From Sinorhizobium fredii NGR234 (GTDB taxonomy: Bacteria > Pseudomonadota > Alphaproteobacteria > Rhizobiales > Rhizobiaceae): a stretch of DNA of 64,000 bases. Below are positions 17,457 to 26,102 of this stretch, one piece after another. Where the stretch lies: positions 2,108,001 through 2,172,000 of the forward strand of contig NC_012586.1 in NCBI RefSeq assembly GCF_000018545.1, given 5' to 3'. The notes below the pieces were generated by a model. It was not told the origin of the DNA. It saw only the letters and a list, made by a program, of their open reading frames with translations, and made no database searches. The position numbers and the translations under genes were made by a program. Every line of letters starts with the position of its first letter. Positions within the stretch are counted from its first letter, which is position 1.

Positions 17457-17497
17457 ATTTGCCGGCACTGCCAAACGGATGCGGGAGGAAGAGCGCC

Positions 17498-18958
17498 ATG
17501 CGGCTTTCAAGACAGACGCTCGACCGCCTGCCCGAAGGCGTAGGTAAGCCGGACTATGACCCGGCGCGCCTGAGCATAGGCATTGTCCATCTCGGTATCG
17601 GCGCCTTCCACCGCGCCCACCAGGCGGTCTTTACCGATGCTGTGCTCGCGAGCGATCCGTCGTGGGGAATCTGCGGCGTCTCGCTCCGGAGCCCCGATAC
17701 GCGCGACGCCCTTCAGCCTCAGGACGGCCTCTACACGCTCAAGATCCAGGACGGCGAAGGCGAACGGCTGCAGATGATCGGCAGCGTCGTCGAACTGCTC
17801 TGCGCGCCGGAAAATCCGGAAGCGGTTCTCGCCCGGATGGCCCATCCAGCCACACGCATCGTGTCGCTGACGATCACCGAGAAAGGCTATTGCCACAATC
17901 CCGCTACCGGCATGCTGGACGAGAACCATCCCGACATCGTCCATGATCTTGAAAACCCCCAGCGGCCGCGCTCGGCGATCGGCTTCATCGTCGAGGCGCT
18001 TGCCAGAAGGGTAACGGCCGGTATCGCTCCCTTCACCCTGCTATCCTGTGACAATCTCCCGTCGAATGGCCACGTTTTGAAACGGGTGGTGACACGTTTC
18101 GCGGAACTGCGCTCCACCGACCTGGCCGGCCTGGCGCAAAGTATCACGTCGCCCTCCACCATGGTCGACCGGATCGTGCCGGCCACCACGGACAGCGACC
18201 GGCAGGCGATCGCAGCTTCGCTCGGGCTCGAGGACGCCTGGCCGATCATGACCGAACCTTTCCGGCAATGGGTGATCGAGGACGATTTCCCGCTCGGTCG
18301 CCCCGCCTGGCAGGAGGCGGGGGTCGTCTTCGCCGACGATGTCGCCGCATTCGAGATGATGAAGTTGCGGCTCCTGAACGGCAGCCATTCGACGCTCGCC
18401 TATCTCGGCTATCTGGCCGGCGCCGAGACAGTGGCCGAAGCCATGGCCCTTCCGGGAATGGAGGCGCTCATCGCGGGACTGATGCGCGAAGAAGCGTCGC
18501 CGACCCTGCCGCCCCTGTCGGGACTCGATCTCGCCGCCTACCGCGCCGATCTGCTGCGGCGCTTCCGCAACCCGCGGCTCCGTCACCGGACCTGGCAGAT
18601 CGCCATGGACGGCTCGCAGAAGCTGCCGCAACGCCTGCTCGGCACGATCCGCGACCGCCTCAAGGCCGGAAAACCATACGATCGGCTGGCACTCGGCGTC
18701 GCCGCCTGGATGCGATACGCGCGCGGGCTGGACGAACAGGGCCGGGCGATCGACGTCCGCGATCCCCATGCCGCCCGCATCGCCGGACTCGTCCGGGATC
18801 TCGTCGAACCGGAACGGATCGTCGACGCCTATTTGACGATGCAGGACATATTCGATGCCGATCTGGCGGCAAACGCCGCTTTTCGCGAGGCACTCGTCAA
18901 GGCTCTGGCGCAGCTCTTCGAAGCAGGCTCGGCGGCGACGCTTCGCGCCTACGCGTGA
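17498..18958 (+). CDS. Mannitol dehydrogenase / fructuronate reductase family protein
   Basis: Polyol-specific long-chain dehydrogenase of 486 residues using NAD(H). The N-terminal dinucleotide region reads IVHLGIGAFHRAHQAVFTD, and the family active-site motif KLRLLNGSHSTLAYLGYLAG is present near residue 290 with the catalytic Lys. Members oxidise mannitol, arabinitol or reduce fructuronate/tagaturonate; sequence alone does not tell which. Start chosen at ATG 17498, 6 bases after GGGAGGAAG. The GntR-FCD neighbour slightly favours a sugar-acid role (UxuB-like). Confidence 0.88.
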   Translation: MRLSRQTLDRLPEGVGKPDYDPARLSIGIVHLGIGAFHRAHQAVFTDAVLASDPSWGICGVSLRSPDTRDALQPQDGLYTLKIQDGEGERLQMIGSVVELLCAPENPEAVLARMAHPATRIVSLTITEKGYCHNPATGMLDENHPDIVHDLENPQRPRSAIGFIVEALARRVTAGIAPFTLLSCDNLPSNGHVLKRVVTRFAELRSTDLAGLAQSITSPSTMVDRIVPATTDSDRQAIAASLGLEDAWPIMTEPFRQWVIEDDFPLGRPAWQEAGVVFADDVAAFEMMKLRLLNGSHSTLAYLGYLAGAETVAEAMALPGMEALIAGLMREEASPTLPPLSGLDLAAYRADLLRRFRNPRLRHRTWQIAMDGSQKLPQRLLGTIRDRLKAGKPYDRLALGVAAWMRYARGLDEQGRAIDVRDPHAARIAGLVRDLVEPERIVDAYLTMQDIFDADLAANAAFREALVKALAQLFEAGSAATLRAYA

Positions 18959-19100
18959 GGTGGCGGCAGGTCTGCCGGGGCTCGACGCGACGCAGCTTCA
19001 CCATGGCCGCTCCGCGGCCTTCAGCGATATCAGGCGAAAGCGACGATGCCGCATGATATATTGCGGTGAATACGCGTCCGGTTTTACCGAAAGGTTCCCG

Positions 19101-20495
19101 ATGCCTCTGTTCATCGTGCGCCATCAGCATTCGCCCGAGGCCTGCCCCGCGCGCGACCCGGCCATGGCCGTCATGCTGCTGAACCACTTGAGCCGGCCGA
19201 GTGCGGCTCGCCACGGCGTCGTCATCAAGGGAGAGGCCGTCGTTCGCGGGTCCCACTCACTGTTCTTCATCGCCGAGGCGGCGGACGAGGTGTCCCTGGA
19301 GGCGTTCCTCACGCCGTTCCGCCAGGCCGGCGCGGTCGAGGTGATGGCGGCGTCGACCTGCGCCGAGGTGGTTGCGAGCGGCGGCTGCGATCAGCCCCCG
19401 GCGGAGATTTCGGCCGCGCTGCTCGATCCGGCCGACGCCTGCCAGGACGCCATCGAGGCGGGACTCCTCATTCATCGGGCCAATCCGTTGAACGGCGAGA
19501 CGTCGGTGCCTGACCTCGCGGGCGGGGCGGTGATGCCCAACGGTCGGTTTTATCTGCGCAACCACTTCGATATTCCGAACCTCGACGGCGATCGCTACCG
19601 GCTCTCGGTCGGCGGGCTGGTCGAAAGGCCCCTGAGCCTCAGCATGCGCGACCTTCACAATCTTCGCGCCGAGAGCCTCCTGGTGACCCTCGAATGCGCC
19701 GGCAACGGCCGCAGGCTGTTCGAGCCGGAGGTGCCCGGAGAGCCCTGGGGCGTCGGCGCCGTCAGCACTGCCGAATGGACCGGCGTTCCGCTGATCGAAG
19801 TGATCGAACGGGCCGGCCTGCGTCCCGGGGCGACCCACCTCATGTTCCGTGGTGCGGACGGCGGGCTCGTCGACGGGCACGATGCGCCGATCCGTTTCGA
19901 GCGCGGCCTCTCGTTCGACCAGGTCCGCGAAGCGGGAGCGCTGCTCGCCTACGAAATGAACGGCGAGCCGCTGTCGCCGCCGCACGGCTACCCGCTGCGG
20001 CTGATCGTGCCCGGCTGGTATGCGGTGGCGTCCGTCAAGTGGCTGACCGAGATCATCGCTACCGACACGCCCTGCGAGGCCCACTACCAGGCGGAGAAGT
20101 ACTGGTACCAGTGGGTCCGCAACGGGCACGACGCGCGTGAGCCGGTGACGATCATGAATGTGCGGGCGCTGATTGCTTCGCCGGATCAGGGGGAGAGCCT
20201 GCCACGCGGCGAGACGGCGATCCGGGGCGTCGCGTGGTCAGGCACCGGAAGCATATCGAGGGTCGATGTGAGCCTCAACGACGGGCGGTGGCGCGCGGCG
20301 CGGCTGGTGGGCGAGCGGCGGCGTTCCGCGTGGCAATGGTGGGAGCTGATCACGCGCCTCGATGAAACGGGGCCGCTCGTCGTGCGGGCGCGGGCCACCG
20401 ACACGGCGGGGCGAACGCAACCCGATCACGCCGAGTGGAACCGCCTGGGCTACGGCAACAACTCGATCCACTGCGTGACGGCACAGGTGGTCTGA
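19101..20495 (+). CDS. Sulfite-oxidase-family molybdopterin enzyme with extra N-terminal domain
   Basis: Protein of 464 residues in two parts. Residues about 105-464 are the oxidoreductase molybdopterin-binding domain plus the Mo-co dimerisation domain: FYLRNHFDIPN, TLECAGNGRRLFEP with the Mo-ligand Cys199, GVGAVSTAEWTGVPL, YPLRLIVPGWYAVASVKWL and YGNNSIHCV at the end. Residues 1-100 (MPLFIVRHQHSPEACPARD onward) form an extra alpha/beta domain that I cannot name. There is no signal peptide or haem domain, so it is probably cytoplasmic, unlike periplasmic SorA enzymes. Start at ATG 19101; an earlier in-frame ATG lacks a better ribosome site. Substrate could be sulfite or another oxyanion. Confidence 0.85.
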   Translation: MPLFIVRHQHSPEACPARDPAMAVMLLNHLSRPSAARHGVVIKGEAVVRGSHSLFFIAEAADEVSLEAFLTPFRQAGAVEVMAASTCAEVVASGGCDQPPAEISAALLDPADACQDAIEAGLLIHRANPLNGETSVPDLAGGAVMPNGRFYLRNHFDIPNLDGDRYRLSVGGLVERPLSLSMRDLHNLRAESLLVTLECAGNGRRLFEPEVPGEPWGVGAVSTAEWTGVPLIEVIERAGLRPGATHLMFRGADGGLVDGHDAPIRFERGLSFDQVREAGALLAYEMNGEPLSPPHGYPLRLIVPGWYAVASVKWLTEIIATDTPCEAHYQAEKYWYQWVRNGHDAREPVTIMNVRALIASPDQGESLPRGETAIRGVAWSGTGSISRVDVSLNDGRWRAARLVGERRRSAWQWWELITRLDETGPLVVRARATDTAGRTQPDHAEWNRLGYGNNSIHCVTAQVV

Positions 20496-20507
20496 AGCGT
20501 TGCCGTG

Positions 20508-21296
20508 CTACGACCGGCGCTGTCTTGCCTCGTCTGCCGTCAGCGCCGTCTCGCGGGTGCCGGAGACGATGATCTCCAGCACCTCGTGCTCGTCGGTGTT
20601 CCTGATGTAGCGGTCACCGACATATTCGCCGCGCTTCAACACCATGACCCGGTCGCCGACGGCGAAGATGTCGACGAGCCGGTGCGAGATGATGATCTGC
20701 GCGACGCCTTGCCGCTTCAGTTCGAGCATGGTCTCGAGCAGCCGCTCGGTCGCCATCACCGAAAGGTTGGCGGTCGGCTCGTCGAGGATGACGACGCGCG
20801 GCTCGAAGGAGATCGCCCGGGCGATCGCCACGGACTGCTGGCGCCCGCCCGAAAGGCTCTCGACCTTCTGGTAGACCGAGTTCACGTCGACCTTGAGCCG
20901 CTTCAGCACCCGATCGGCTTGCGCATACATCGCCCGCCGGTCGACGAACGGGCCTTTGAGCGGCCAGCGGCCGAGGAAGATGTTCTGGCCGACATCCATG
21001 TTTCCGCAGAGCGCGAAGTCCTGGTAGATCATCTCGATGCCGGCGTCGCGGCTCTCATGCGGGCTCTTGAACTGCACCGGCTCGCCCGCGACGAGGATTC
21101 CCCCCGCGTCGCGCTGATAGGCGCCCGTCAGGATTTTCATCAGCGTCGACTTGCCGGCCGAGTTGTCGCCGACAAGGCCGAGGATTTCGCCGGGATAGAG
21201 GACGAGATCGACCTTGCGAAGCGCCTGCACGGCGCCGAAGGCCTTTTCGATGCCGCGCATCTCGACGATCGGTTGGGTCGCCTGCATGTCAACCAT
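20508..21296 (-). CDS. Sugar ABC transporter ATPase, single-domain RbsA/XylG type
   Basis: ATPase of 262 residues with one nucleotide-binding domain: Walker A GDNSAGKST, Q-loop IYQDFALCG, signature LSGGRQQSVAIARA, Walker B VVILDEPTANL, H-loop IISHRL. The usual RbsA/MglA protein has two such domains (about 500 residues); this half-size form works as a dimer in related rhizobial systems. ATG 21296 overlaps the permease stop by 8 bases. It is convergent with the molybdoenzyme gene, only 12 bases away. Confidence 0.9.
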   Translation of the reverse strand: MVDMQATQPIVEMRGIEKAFGAVQALRKVDLVLYPGEILGLVGDNSAGKSTLMKILTGAYQRDAGGILVAGEPVQFKSPHESRDAGIEMIYQDFALCGNMDVGQNIFLGRWPLKGPFVDRRAMYAQADRVLKRLKVDVNSVYQKVESLSGGRQQSVAIARAISFEPRVVILDEPTANLSVMATERLLETMLELKRQGVAQIIISHRLVDIFAVGDRVMVLKRGEYVGDRYIRNTDEHEVLEIIVSGTRETALTADEARQRRS

Positions 21297-23544
21297 GACT
21301 TGCCGCTCCGGTTGGCGCTCGCTTCGCAAAACGTGCACGCAGGGTTCCAAGGATGTTGGCCTGGCGCACCCATATGTCGATCAGCACGGCGACGATCAGG
21401 ATGACGCCGATGAAGACGTTGATCCAGTGCTGCGGCATGGTGAACCCCTGGACGTTCAGTTGCAGCAGCGCCCGGATCAGCGTGATGACGGCGGCTCCGG
21501 CAAGCGAGCCGATCATCGTCCCATGGCCGCCGAAGATCGACCCACCGCCGATGATCACCGAGGCGATGGCATCGAGTTCGCGGAACTGGCCGGCAACCGG
21601 GTTGAAGCTGCGGAAATAGGCGACGTTGATGAGCCCGGCCATGGTCGCGCAGAGCGCCGCCAGCATCAGCGAGAGAAAACGGATGCGGTTGGTATTGATG
21701 CCGGCATAGGCGGCCGCGCGCTGGTTGCCGCCGGTGGCGCAGACCTTGAGGCCGAACGGCGTATAGGCGAGCACGATGCCGGCGGTGACGGCGACGAAGA
21801 ACATCCAGACCGTCTGGACGCTGACCACCTCGGTGACGCTGCGGATAATGCCCGGCGGCAGCGTGACGCCGAAATAGAGGAGCACGTCGCTGACCTTGCG
21901 GCCGATGAGATTGTAGGCCTCGGTCCAGCCGGTGAGTTGCTGCCCGGCAACGAACCAGGCGGCAAGACCGCGGGCGATATAGAACATGCCGAGCGTGGCG
22001 ATGAAGGAGGGCAGCTTGAAGCCCACGGTCACGGTGGCGTTGACGAGCCCCGCTGCCATGCCGGCGACGAGCCCCATGGCGATCGCCGTCATCGGATCGG
22101 CCCCCAGCACCTTGAGGAAATAGGCGGCCGTGCTGCCGGCGAGCGCCAGGACCGCGCCGACCGAGAGGTCGATATCTCCGGCGGCGATCACATAGGTCAG
22201 CCCGATGGTGATCAGTGCCAGCTCCGTGTAGTTGAGCAGGATGGCGAAGGTGTTGGAGAGGTTCCACCAATAGTCCGGCCGAAGCGCCAAGCCGGTGAGC
22301 CATAGGGCGGCGGCCAGGATGATGGCAAGTGCATCGCGCCGCGCCAGGAATTTGCCGAAGCCTGTCGCCGACAAAGCCATGTCCGCCGCCATCGCTCCCT
22401 TGGTCTGGACGCCCTCGAGAGCAACGCCACCCGTTTCCATGGCCGCAGGCGGCGGCCGCCGGCACAGCCAGGCCCAGAAGCGCGCCAGTACCTGTCGGCG
22501 AATGAGATAGGGTTCGATGAGCACGGCGATGACGAGGAGAAGACCGAGGAAGACCAGTACCGCGCCGGCCGGCAGCGTATAGCGGGCACCGACCGCAATG
22601 CTCTCGCCGTCGATGACGACGGTGCGGGTGATCGGCCAGCCTTCGCGCAGCACCTTGTCGATAAGCACGACCAGCGCGGCGCCGAGACAGGACCCGACGA
22701 CCCGGCCGCGGCCGCCGAGGATCGAGGCGCCGCCGATGATCACCGAAGCGATCACGGTCAATTCCCAGCTGACGCCGTAGAGAGGAGTGACGCCCTTGTC
22801 CTGGGCAGCCGCCAGCAGGGCCGCAACGGTCGCCGAGAGCGAAGAGATCAGATAGGCGCGGATCCGCACCCAGTTCGCCGGGATGCCGGCATAGACGGCA
22901 GCCTGCTCGTTGCCGCCGGTGGCGAAGGTCTCGTAGCCCCAGCGCGTCTTGGCAAGCACGAACGCCCCGATCGCCGCGACGATCGCGAAGATGGCGATCT
23001 GGTTGTTGAAGCCGAGGACGTTCGTCTCGCCCAGGTGAAAGAATAGGGCAGCGTCCTTCGCCTTGCCCGAATAGTAGATCGCCTGGCCATGCGTCAGCGC
23101 CAGCACGAAGCCGCGGCCGATGAACAGCATCGTCAGCGTGGCAATGAAGGCCGGAACTTTGAGGAGCGTGACGAGCACGCCGTTGAAGAGACCGATGGCA
23201 GCGCCGAGGAGCAGGCAAACGAGGGTGGTGGCGCCGATGCCGAAATCGAGAAAGCTCGGCGCGAAGAGCCTCGCGAAAACGACCGCGATCAGACCGTAGG
23301 TCGAGCCGACGGAGAGATCGAGATCCTTGTTGACGATGACGAAGGTCATCCCGACCGCAATGATCCCGACGCGGGAAGTATCGCGTAAGAGCGCGTGGAG
23401 GCCCTCGGTCGAGCCGAAGAAGGTCGGGTTGACGATGGCTCCGGCGAGATAGAGCAGCGCGATGAAGACGAGCAGCCCGCCCTCCCAGCTGCCGGCAATC
23501 TGGGAGGGCGCGCGGCCGAGCGATACGGTCGTGGGTGGTGTCAT
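21289..23544 (-). CDS. Sugar ABC transporter permease, two CUT2 permease units fused
   Basis: Unusually long permease of 751 residues containing two full BPD_transp_2 units. Each unit repeats the same landmarks: IIAVGMTFVIVNKDLDLSVGS and ALITIGLTYVIAAGDIDLSVGA; VPAFIATLTMLFIGRGF and LPSFIATLGMFYIARGL; TFATGGNEQAAVYAGI and VCATGGNQRAAAYAGI; ASVIIGGASILGGRG and ASVIIGGGSIFGGHG. A polar linker (around residues 375-405) joins them. Usual CUT2 permeases are about 330 residues and dimerise, so this chain is a built-in pseudo-dimer. It lies between the binding protein and single-domain ATPase genes. Substrate unknown, probably a pentose or hexose. Confidence 0.92.
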   Translation of the reverse strand: MTPPTTVSLGRAPSQIAGSWEGGLLVFIALLYLAGAIVNPTFFGSTEGLHALLRDTSRVGIIAVGMTFVIVNKDLDLSVGSTYGLIAVVFARLFAPSFLDFGIGATTLVCLLLGAAIGLFNGVLVTLLKVPAFIATLTMLFIGRGFVLALTHGQAIYYSGKAKDAALFFHLGETNVLGFNNQIAIFAIVAAIGAFVLAKTRWGYETFATGGNEQAAVYAGIPANWVRIRAYLISSLSATVAALLAAAQDKGVTPLYGVSWELTVIASVIIGGASILGGRGRVVGSCLGAALVVLIDKVLREGWPITRTVVIDGESIAVGARYTLPAGAVLVFLGLLLVIAVLIEPYLIRRQVLARFWAWLCRRPPPAAMETGGVALEGVQTKGAMAADMALSATGFGKFLARRDALAIILAAALWLTGLALRPDYWWNLSNTFAILLNYTELALITIGLTYVIAAGDIDLSVGAVLALAGSTAAYFLKVLGADPMTAIAMGLVAGMAAGLVNATVTVGFKLPSFIATLGMFYIARGLAAWFVAGQQLTGWTEAYNLIGRKVSDVLLYFGVTLPPGIIRSVTEVVSVQTVWMFFVAVTAGIVLAYTPFGLKVCATGGNQRAAAYAGINTNRIRFLSLMLAALCATMAGLINVAYFRSFNPVAGQFRELDAIASVIIGGGSIFGGHGTMIGSLAGAAVITLIRALLQLNVQGFTMPQHWINVFIGVILIVAVLIDIWVRQANILGTLRARFAKRAPTGAASHG

Positions 23545-23628
23545 GTGGGCGCCTTCAGCTTGTGCCCCGCAGGCGGATTCGAGCGCCGTGTCTGAGGCCC
23601 GCCATCATCCGCTCTCACTTCGCACAGG

Positions 23629-24711
23629 TCAGTTTTCGAACCGCTTGCCGACCTTGGCGACGTTCTCCTTGGTCACCAACTGGGCGCGCGTGTCGAGATT
23701 GGCAGCCGAGATGCCGCGGTCGATCTGCAGGTAGAGCTGCATCACCGGCCAGAAGCCCTGCAGGAAGGGCTGCTGGCCGAGCGAGCCGGTCAGGTTGCCG
23801 GCGGCGATGCCTTCCTGCTGTGCCGGGCCGAGGTCGAAGCCGAAGGCGCAGAACTTGCCCGTCCAGCCCATCTGCTCCACCGCCTTGACGAGCGGCGGCG
23901 TAAAGACGTTGTTGGCCGTGAAGGCACCGACCGCGTCGCCGCGCGATTCGAAGAGCGTCACCAGCGCATTGACCGGATCGTTCGGGTTGGTGTCGATGCC
24001 GACATTCTCCGGACCGGCATCGACCTTGAAGGCTTCGAGCTTGCCGGCGTCCTTCAGCGTCTTGACGATCGCATTGAAGGCCGACGTGACGCGATTGTTC
24101 ACCTCGATGTTGCCCATGGCGGTCGATGACGGCAGCAGGATCGAGCCGCTGGTCTTGCCGCTGTCGAGCACGCATTTGGCGAGCGCCTCGCCGCCGATCG
24201 CCGCCGCCGAGGCATCCTGGCCGGTATGGCTGATGCCGCTGCGGTTGAGGATCGTTTCATCGAACGAGTTCGTCGTGGCAACCGGAATGCCCGCCGCTTC
24301 GGCCGCCTTGACGATGTCGTTATAGGCGCCGACCTGCGGCGTCGTCATGATGATGCCGTCGATCTTCGGATCGCGGATGATCTGGTTGAGGATCTCGATT
24401 TCGCGCGCCGGGTCGTCCACCGGCGATTCCGAGCCGAGCAGCAGGATTTCGGCACCGATCATGTTGCCGGCCACCTTCGCCCCGACATAGACCGGGTCGA
24501 AGAAGCCGTTGCCGGCCGTATGCGTGACGATCGCGAAGGTCAGATGACCATCGGCCGAATGGAAATCCTTGGTCTTCGCATCTTCCTTGGCGGCCTCGTC
24601 GAAATTGTAGCCGCCGACGGCTTTCTCTACGCTGCCCGATTGTGCGGATGCGGATGTTACGCCAACTGATAACGCCGCGGCGGAGACCGCGGAGAGCAAA
24701 ATTCGCCTCAT
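23629..24711 (-). CDS. Sugar ABC transporter periplasmic binding protein (CUT2, Peripla_BP_4)
   Basis: Periplasmic sugar receptor of 360 residues. Start at ATG 24711 follows GGGAGGAAAG and opens signal peptide MRRILLSAVSAAALSVGVTSASA, then QSG. The mature protein has the ribose/galactose-binding layout (HLTFAIVTHTAGNGFFDPVY, DPKIDGIIMTTPQ, GIPVATTNSFDE). First gene of the CUT2 operon; 84 bases separate it from the fused permease. Confidence 0.9.
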   Translation of the reverse strand: MRRILLSAVSAAALSVGVTSASAQSGSVEKAVGGYNFDEAAKEDAKTKDFHSADGHLTFAIVTHTAGNGFFDPVYVGAKVAGNMIGAEILLLGSESPVDDPAREIEILNQIIRDPKIDGIIMTTPQVGAYNDIVKAAEAAGIPVATTNSFDETILNRSGISHTGQDASAAAIGGEALAKCVLDSGKTSGSILLPSSTAMGNIEVNNRVTSAFNAIVKTLKDAGKLEAFKVDAGPENVGIDTNPNDPVNALVTLFESRGDAVGAFTANNVFTPPLVKAVEQMGWTGKFCAFGFDLGPAQQEGIAAGNLTGSLGQQPFLQGFWPVMQLYLQIDRGISAANLDTRAQLVTKENVAKVGKRFEN

Positions 24712-24781
24712 GGCTTTCCTCCCTCGGATCACGCCTCTATTGGTTCCGACAACCGGAGCCTGCGTGATCGCTTCTCAATGG

Positions 24782-24827
24782 CTAGAGCGGGATACGGGTG
24801 GAAAACCGCGTACACTTTGCCCCTTCC
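24782..24827. repeat. Short dispersed rhizobial repeat (CTAGAGCGGGAT type)
   Basis: The sequence begins CTAGAGCGGGATACGGGTGG and continues through AAAACCGCGTACACTTT. I recognise it as a common short intergenic repeat of Rhizobiaceae genomes, with the imperfect palindrome GGTGGAAAACCGC. Only one copy is seen in this window, so the call rests on memory. Confidence 0.45.
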
Positions 24828-25152
24828 CCCTCCAAGTGTCGGCGGGCGAAAGCGGTTCGAGCGCAGTTGTCGAGAGGCGCGCCGAAGGCTTCCTCCCACC
24901 CGCGCATTTTCTGCGCAGTTGGAGCACAAGTAAATGGCGAACTTTTCGGCCGACGGAAGCGGCTGAGCGAACGGCGAACCGGCCGCCCTCGTCGGCTTCT
25001 TGTCCCGAACACGCAAATCCCGCAGGCGATATCCGTTTCGCGCAGCCTTTTTTGAACCGCGTCGTTTCGGTCAGTTGATAGACAGACTTTTAGGAACAAC
25101 ATCCCGTTCCCGCGAGCACTATCGGCTCGCGATCATTCGAAAGGGAATATGA
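24828..25152. other. Intergenic region, nothing further recognised
   Basis: Divergent gap between the CUT2 operon and the carbonic anhydrase gene. It should hold promoters for both, but no strong -35/-10 pair, operator or coding frame stands out. The carbonic anhydrase ribosome site GAAAGGGA is at its right end. Confidence 0.5.
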
Positions 25153-25902
25153 ATGGAAAGGCGTGATTTCCTCCGGGGCCTGGCCTTGCTTGCCGCCTGC
25201 CCGTTCTGTGTCAAGACGGCTTACGCCGCCGAAGGCGTGCATTGGAGCTACGAAGGCGAAGAGGGTCCGGAACACTGGGGCTCCCTGGGCAAGGAGAACG
25301 GTGCCTGTTCAGCCGGCTCGCAGCAATCGCCGATCGACATCACGGGCGCGATCAAGGCCGAGATCCCGGACCTCGCGACCGACTGGAAGAGCGGCGGCAC
25401 AATCCTCAACAACGGCCACACGATCCAGGTGAAGGCGGCCGGCGGGACGCTCAAGCGCGGCGACAAGACCTACGACCTCGTGCAGTACCATTTCCATGCA
25501 CCGAGCGAACATCTGGTCGACGGCAAGAACTTCCCGATGGAGGTGCACTTCGTCCACAAGCACGCCGAAACCGGCGCGCTCGGCGTGCTCGGCATTTTCA
25601 TCGTTCCGGGCAAGGCCAACCCGACCTTCGCGAGCCTCGCGGCGAAGTTCCCGCAGAAGACCGGCGAAGAAATTGCACTCGACGCCGTCGACCCGAAGGG
25701 CCTGCTGCCTTCCTCGCTCAGATATTGGGCCTATGAGGGATCGCTCACCACCCCGCCCTGCAGCGAAATCGTCGACTGGATGGTGGCGATGGAGCCGATC
25801 GAAGTCGATCCGGCCGACATCAAGAAGTTCACCGCCCTCTATTCGATGAATGCGCGACCGGCTGTCGCCGGCAACCGCCGCTACGTCCTGAGCTCCAGCT
25901 GA
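25153..25902 (+). CDS. Alpha-carbonic anhydrase, Tat-exported
   Basis: Zinc enzyme of 249 residues converting CO2 and bicarbonate. The N-terminus has a twin-arginine signal (ERRDFLRGLALLAACPFC) so export to the periplasm in folded form is likely. Family marks: QQSPIDI, ILNNGHTIQV, YHFHAPSEH with zinc ligands His113 and His115, and MEVHFVHKH with His132; then EGSLTTPPCSEIV. Cys52 and the Cys in TTPPC can form the usual disulfide. Alone in its transcription unit, followed by a strong terminator. Periplasmic enzymes of this class help inorganic-carbon supply at acidic pH. Confidence 0.95.
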   Translation: MERRDFLRGLALLAACPFCVKTAYAAEGVHWSYEGEEGPEHWGSLGKENGACSAGSQQSPIDITGAIKAEIPDLATDWKSGGTILNNGHTIQVKAAGGTLKRGDKTYDLVQYHFHAPSEHLVDGKNFPMEVHFVHKHAETGALGVLGIFIVPGKANPTFASLAAKFPQKTGEEIALDAVDPKGLLPSSLRYWAYEGSLTTPPCSEIVDWMVAMEPIEVDPADIKKFTALYSMNARPAVAGNRRYVLSSS

Positions 25903-25945
25903 CCAGCGCTTTCAGCGGCCGTCGCTTCTCCTGACGGTCGCTGAG

Positions 25946-25981
25946 CCACCCCGGCAGGCGTTGCCTTGCCGGGGTGGTTTT
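25946..25981 (+). terminator. Rho-independent terminator after carbonic anhydrase
   Basis: Eleven-base arms CCACCCCGGCA (25946-25956) and TGCCGGGGTGG (25967-25977) with a 10-base loop, followed by TTTT. It lies 44 bases after the stop codon. Confidence 0.88.
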
Positions 25982-26102
25982 CGTGATTGCACCGCAACGC
26001 TTGCGGAAATCGCCCTTCGCTGCAAATGTCCCGCTGCAGCGACCCTTTGCGCGCCTGAAGGCGCACGGCGCTGTTGCAACGACACCAGCGACGAGGGCAA
26101 TG

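Noticed and set aside
21140..23218. 692-codon minus-strand frame
   Set aside because: Same strand as the fused permease but another frame; the permease frame shows clear membrane segments and motifs.
24828..25152. Small genes in the gap before carbonic anhydrase
   Set aside because: Short frames on both strands have no ribosome site, no start context and no resemblance to proteins.
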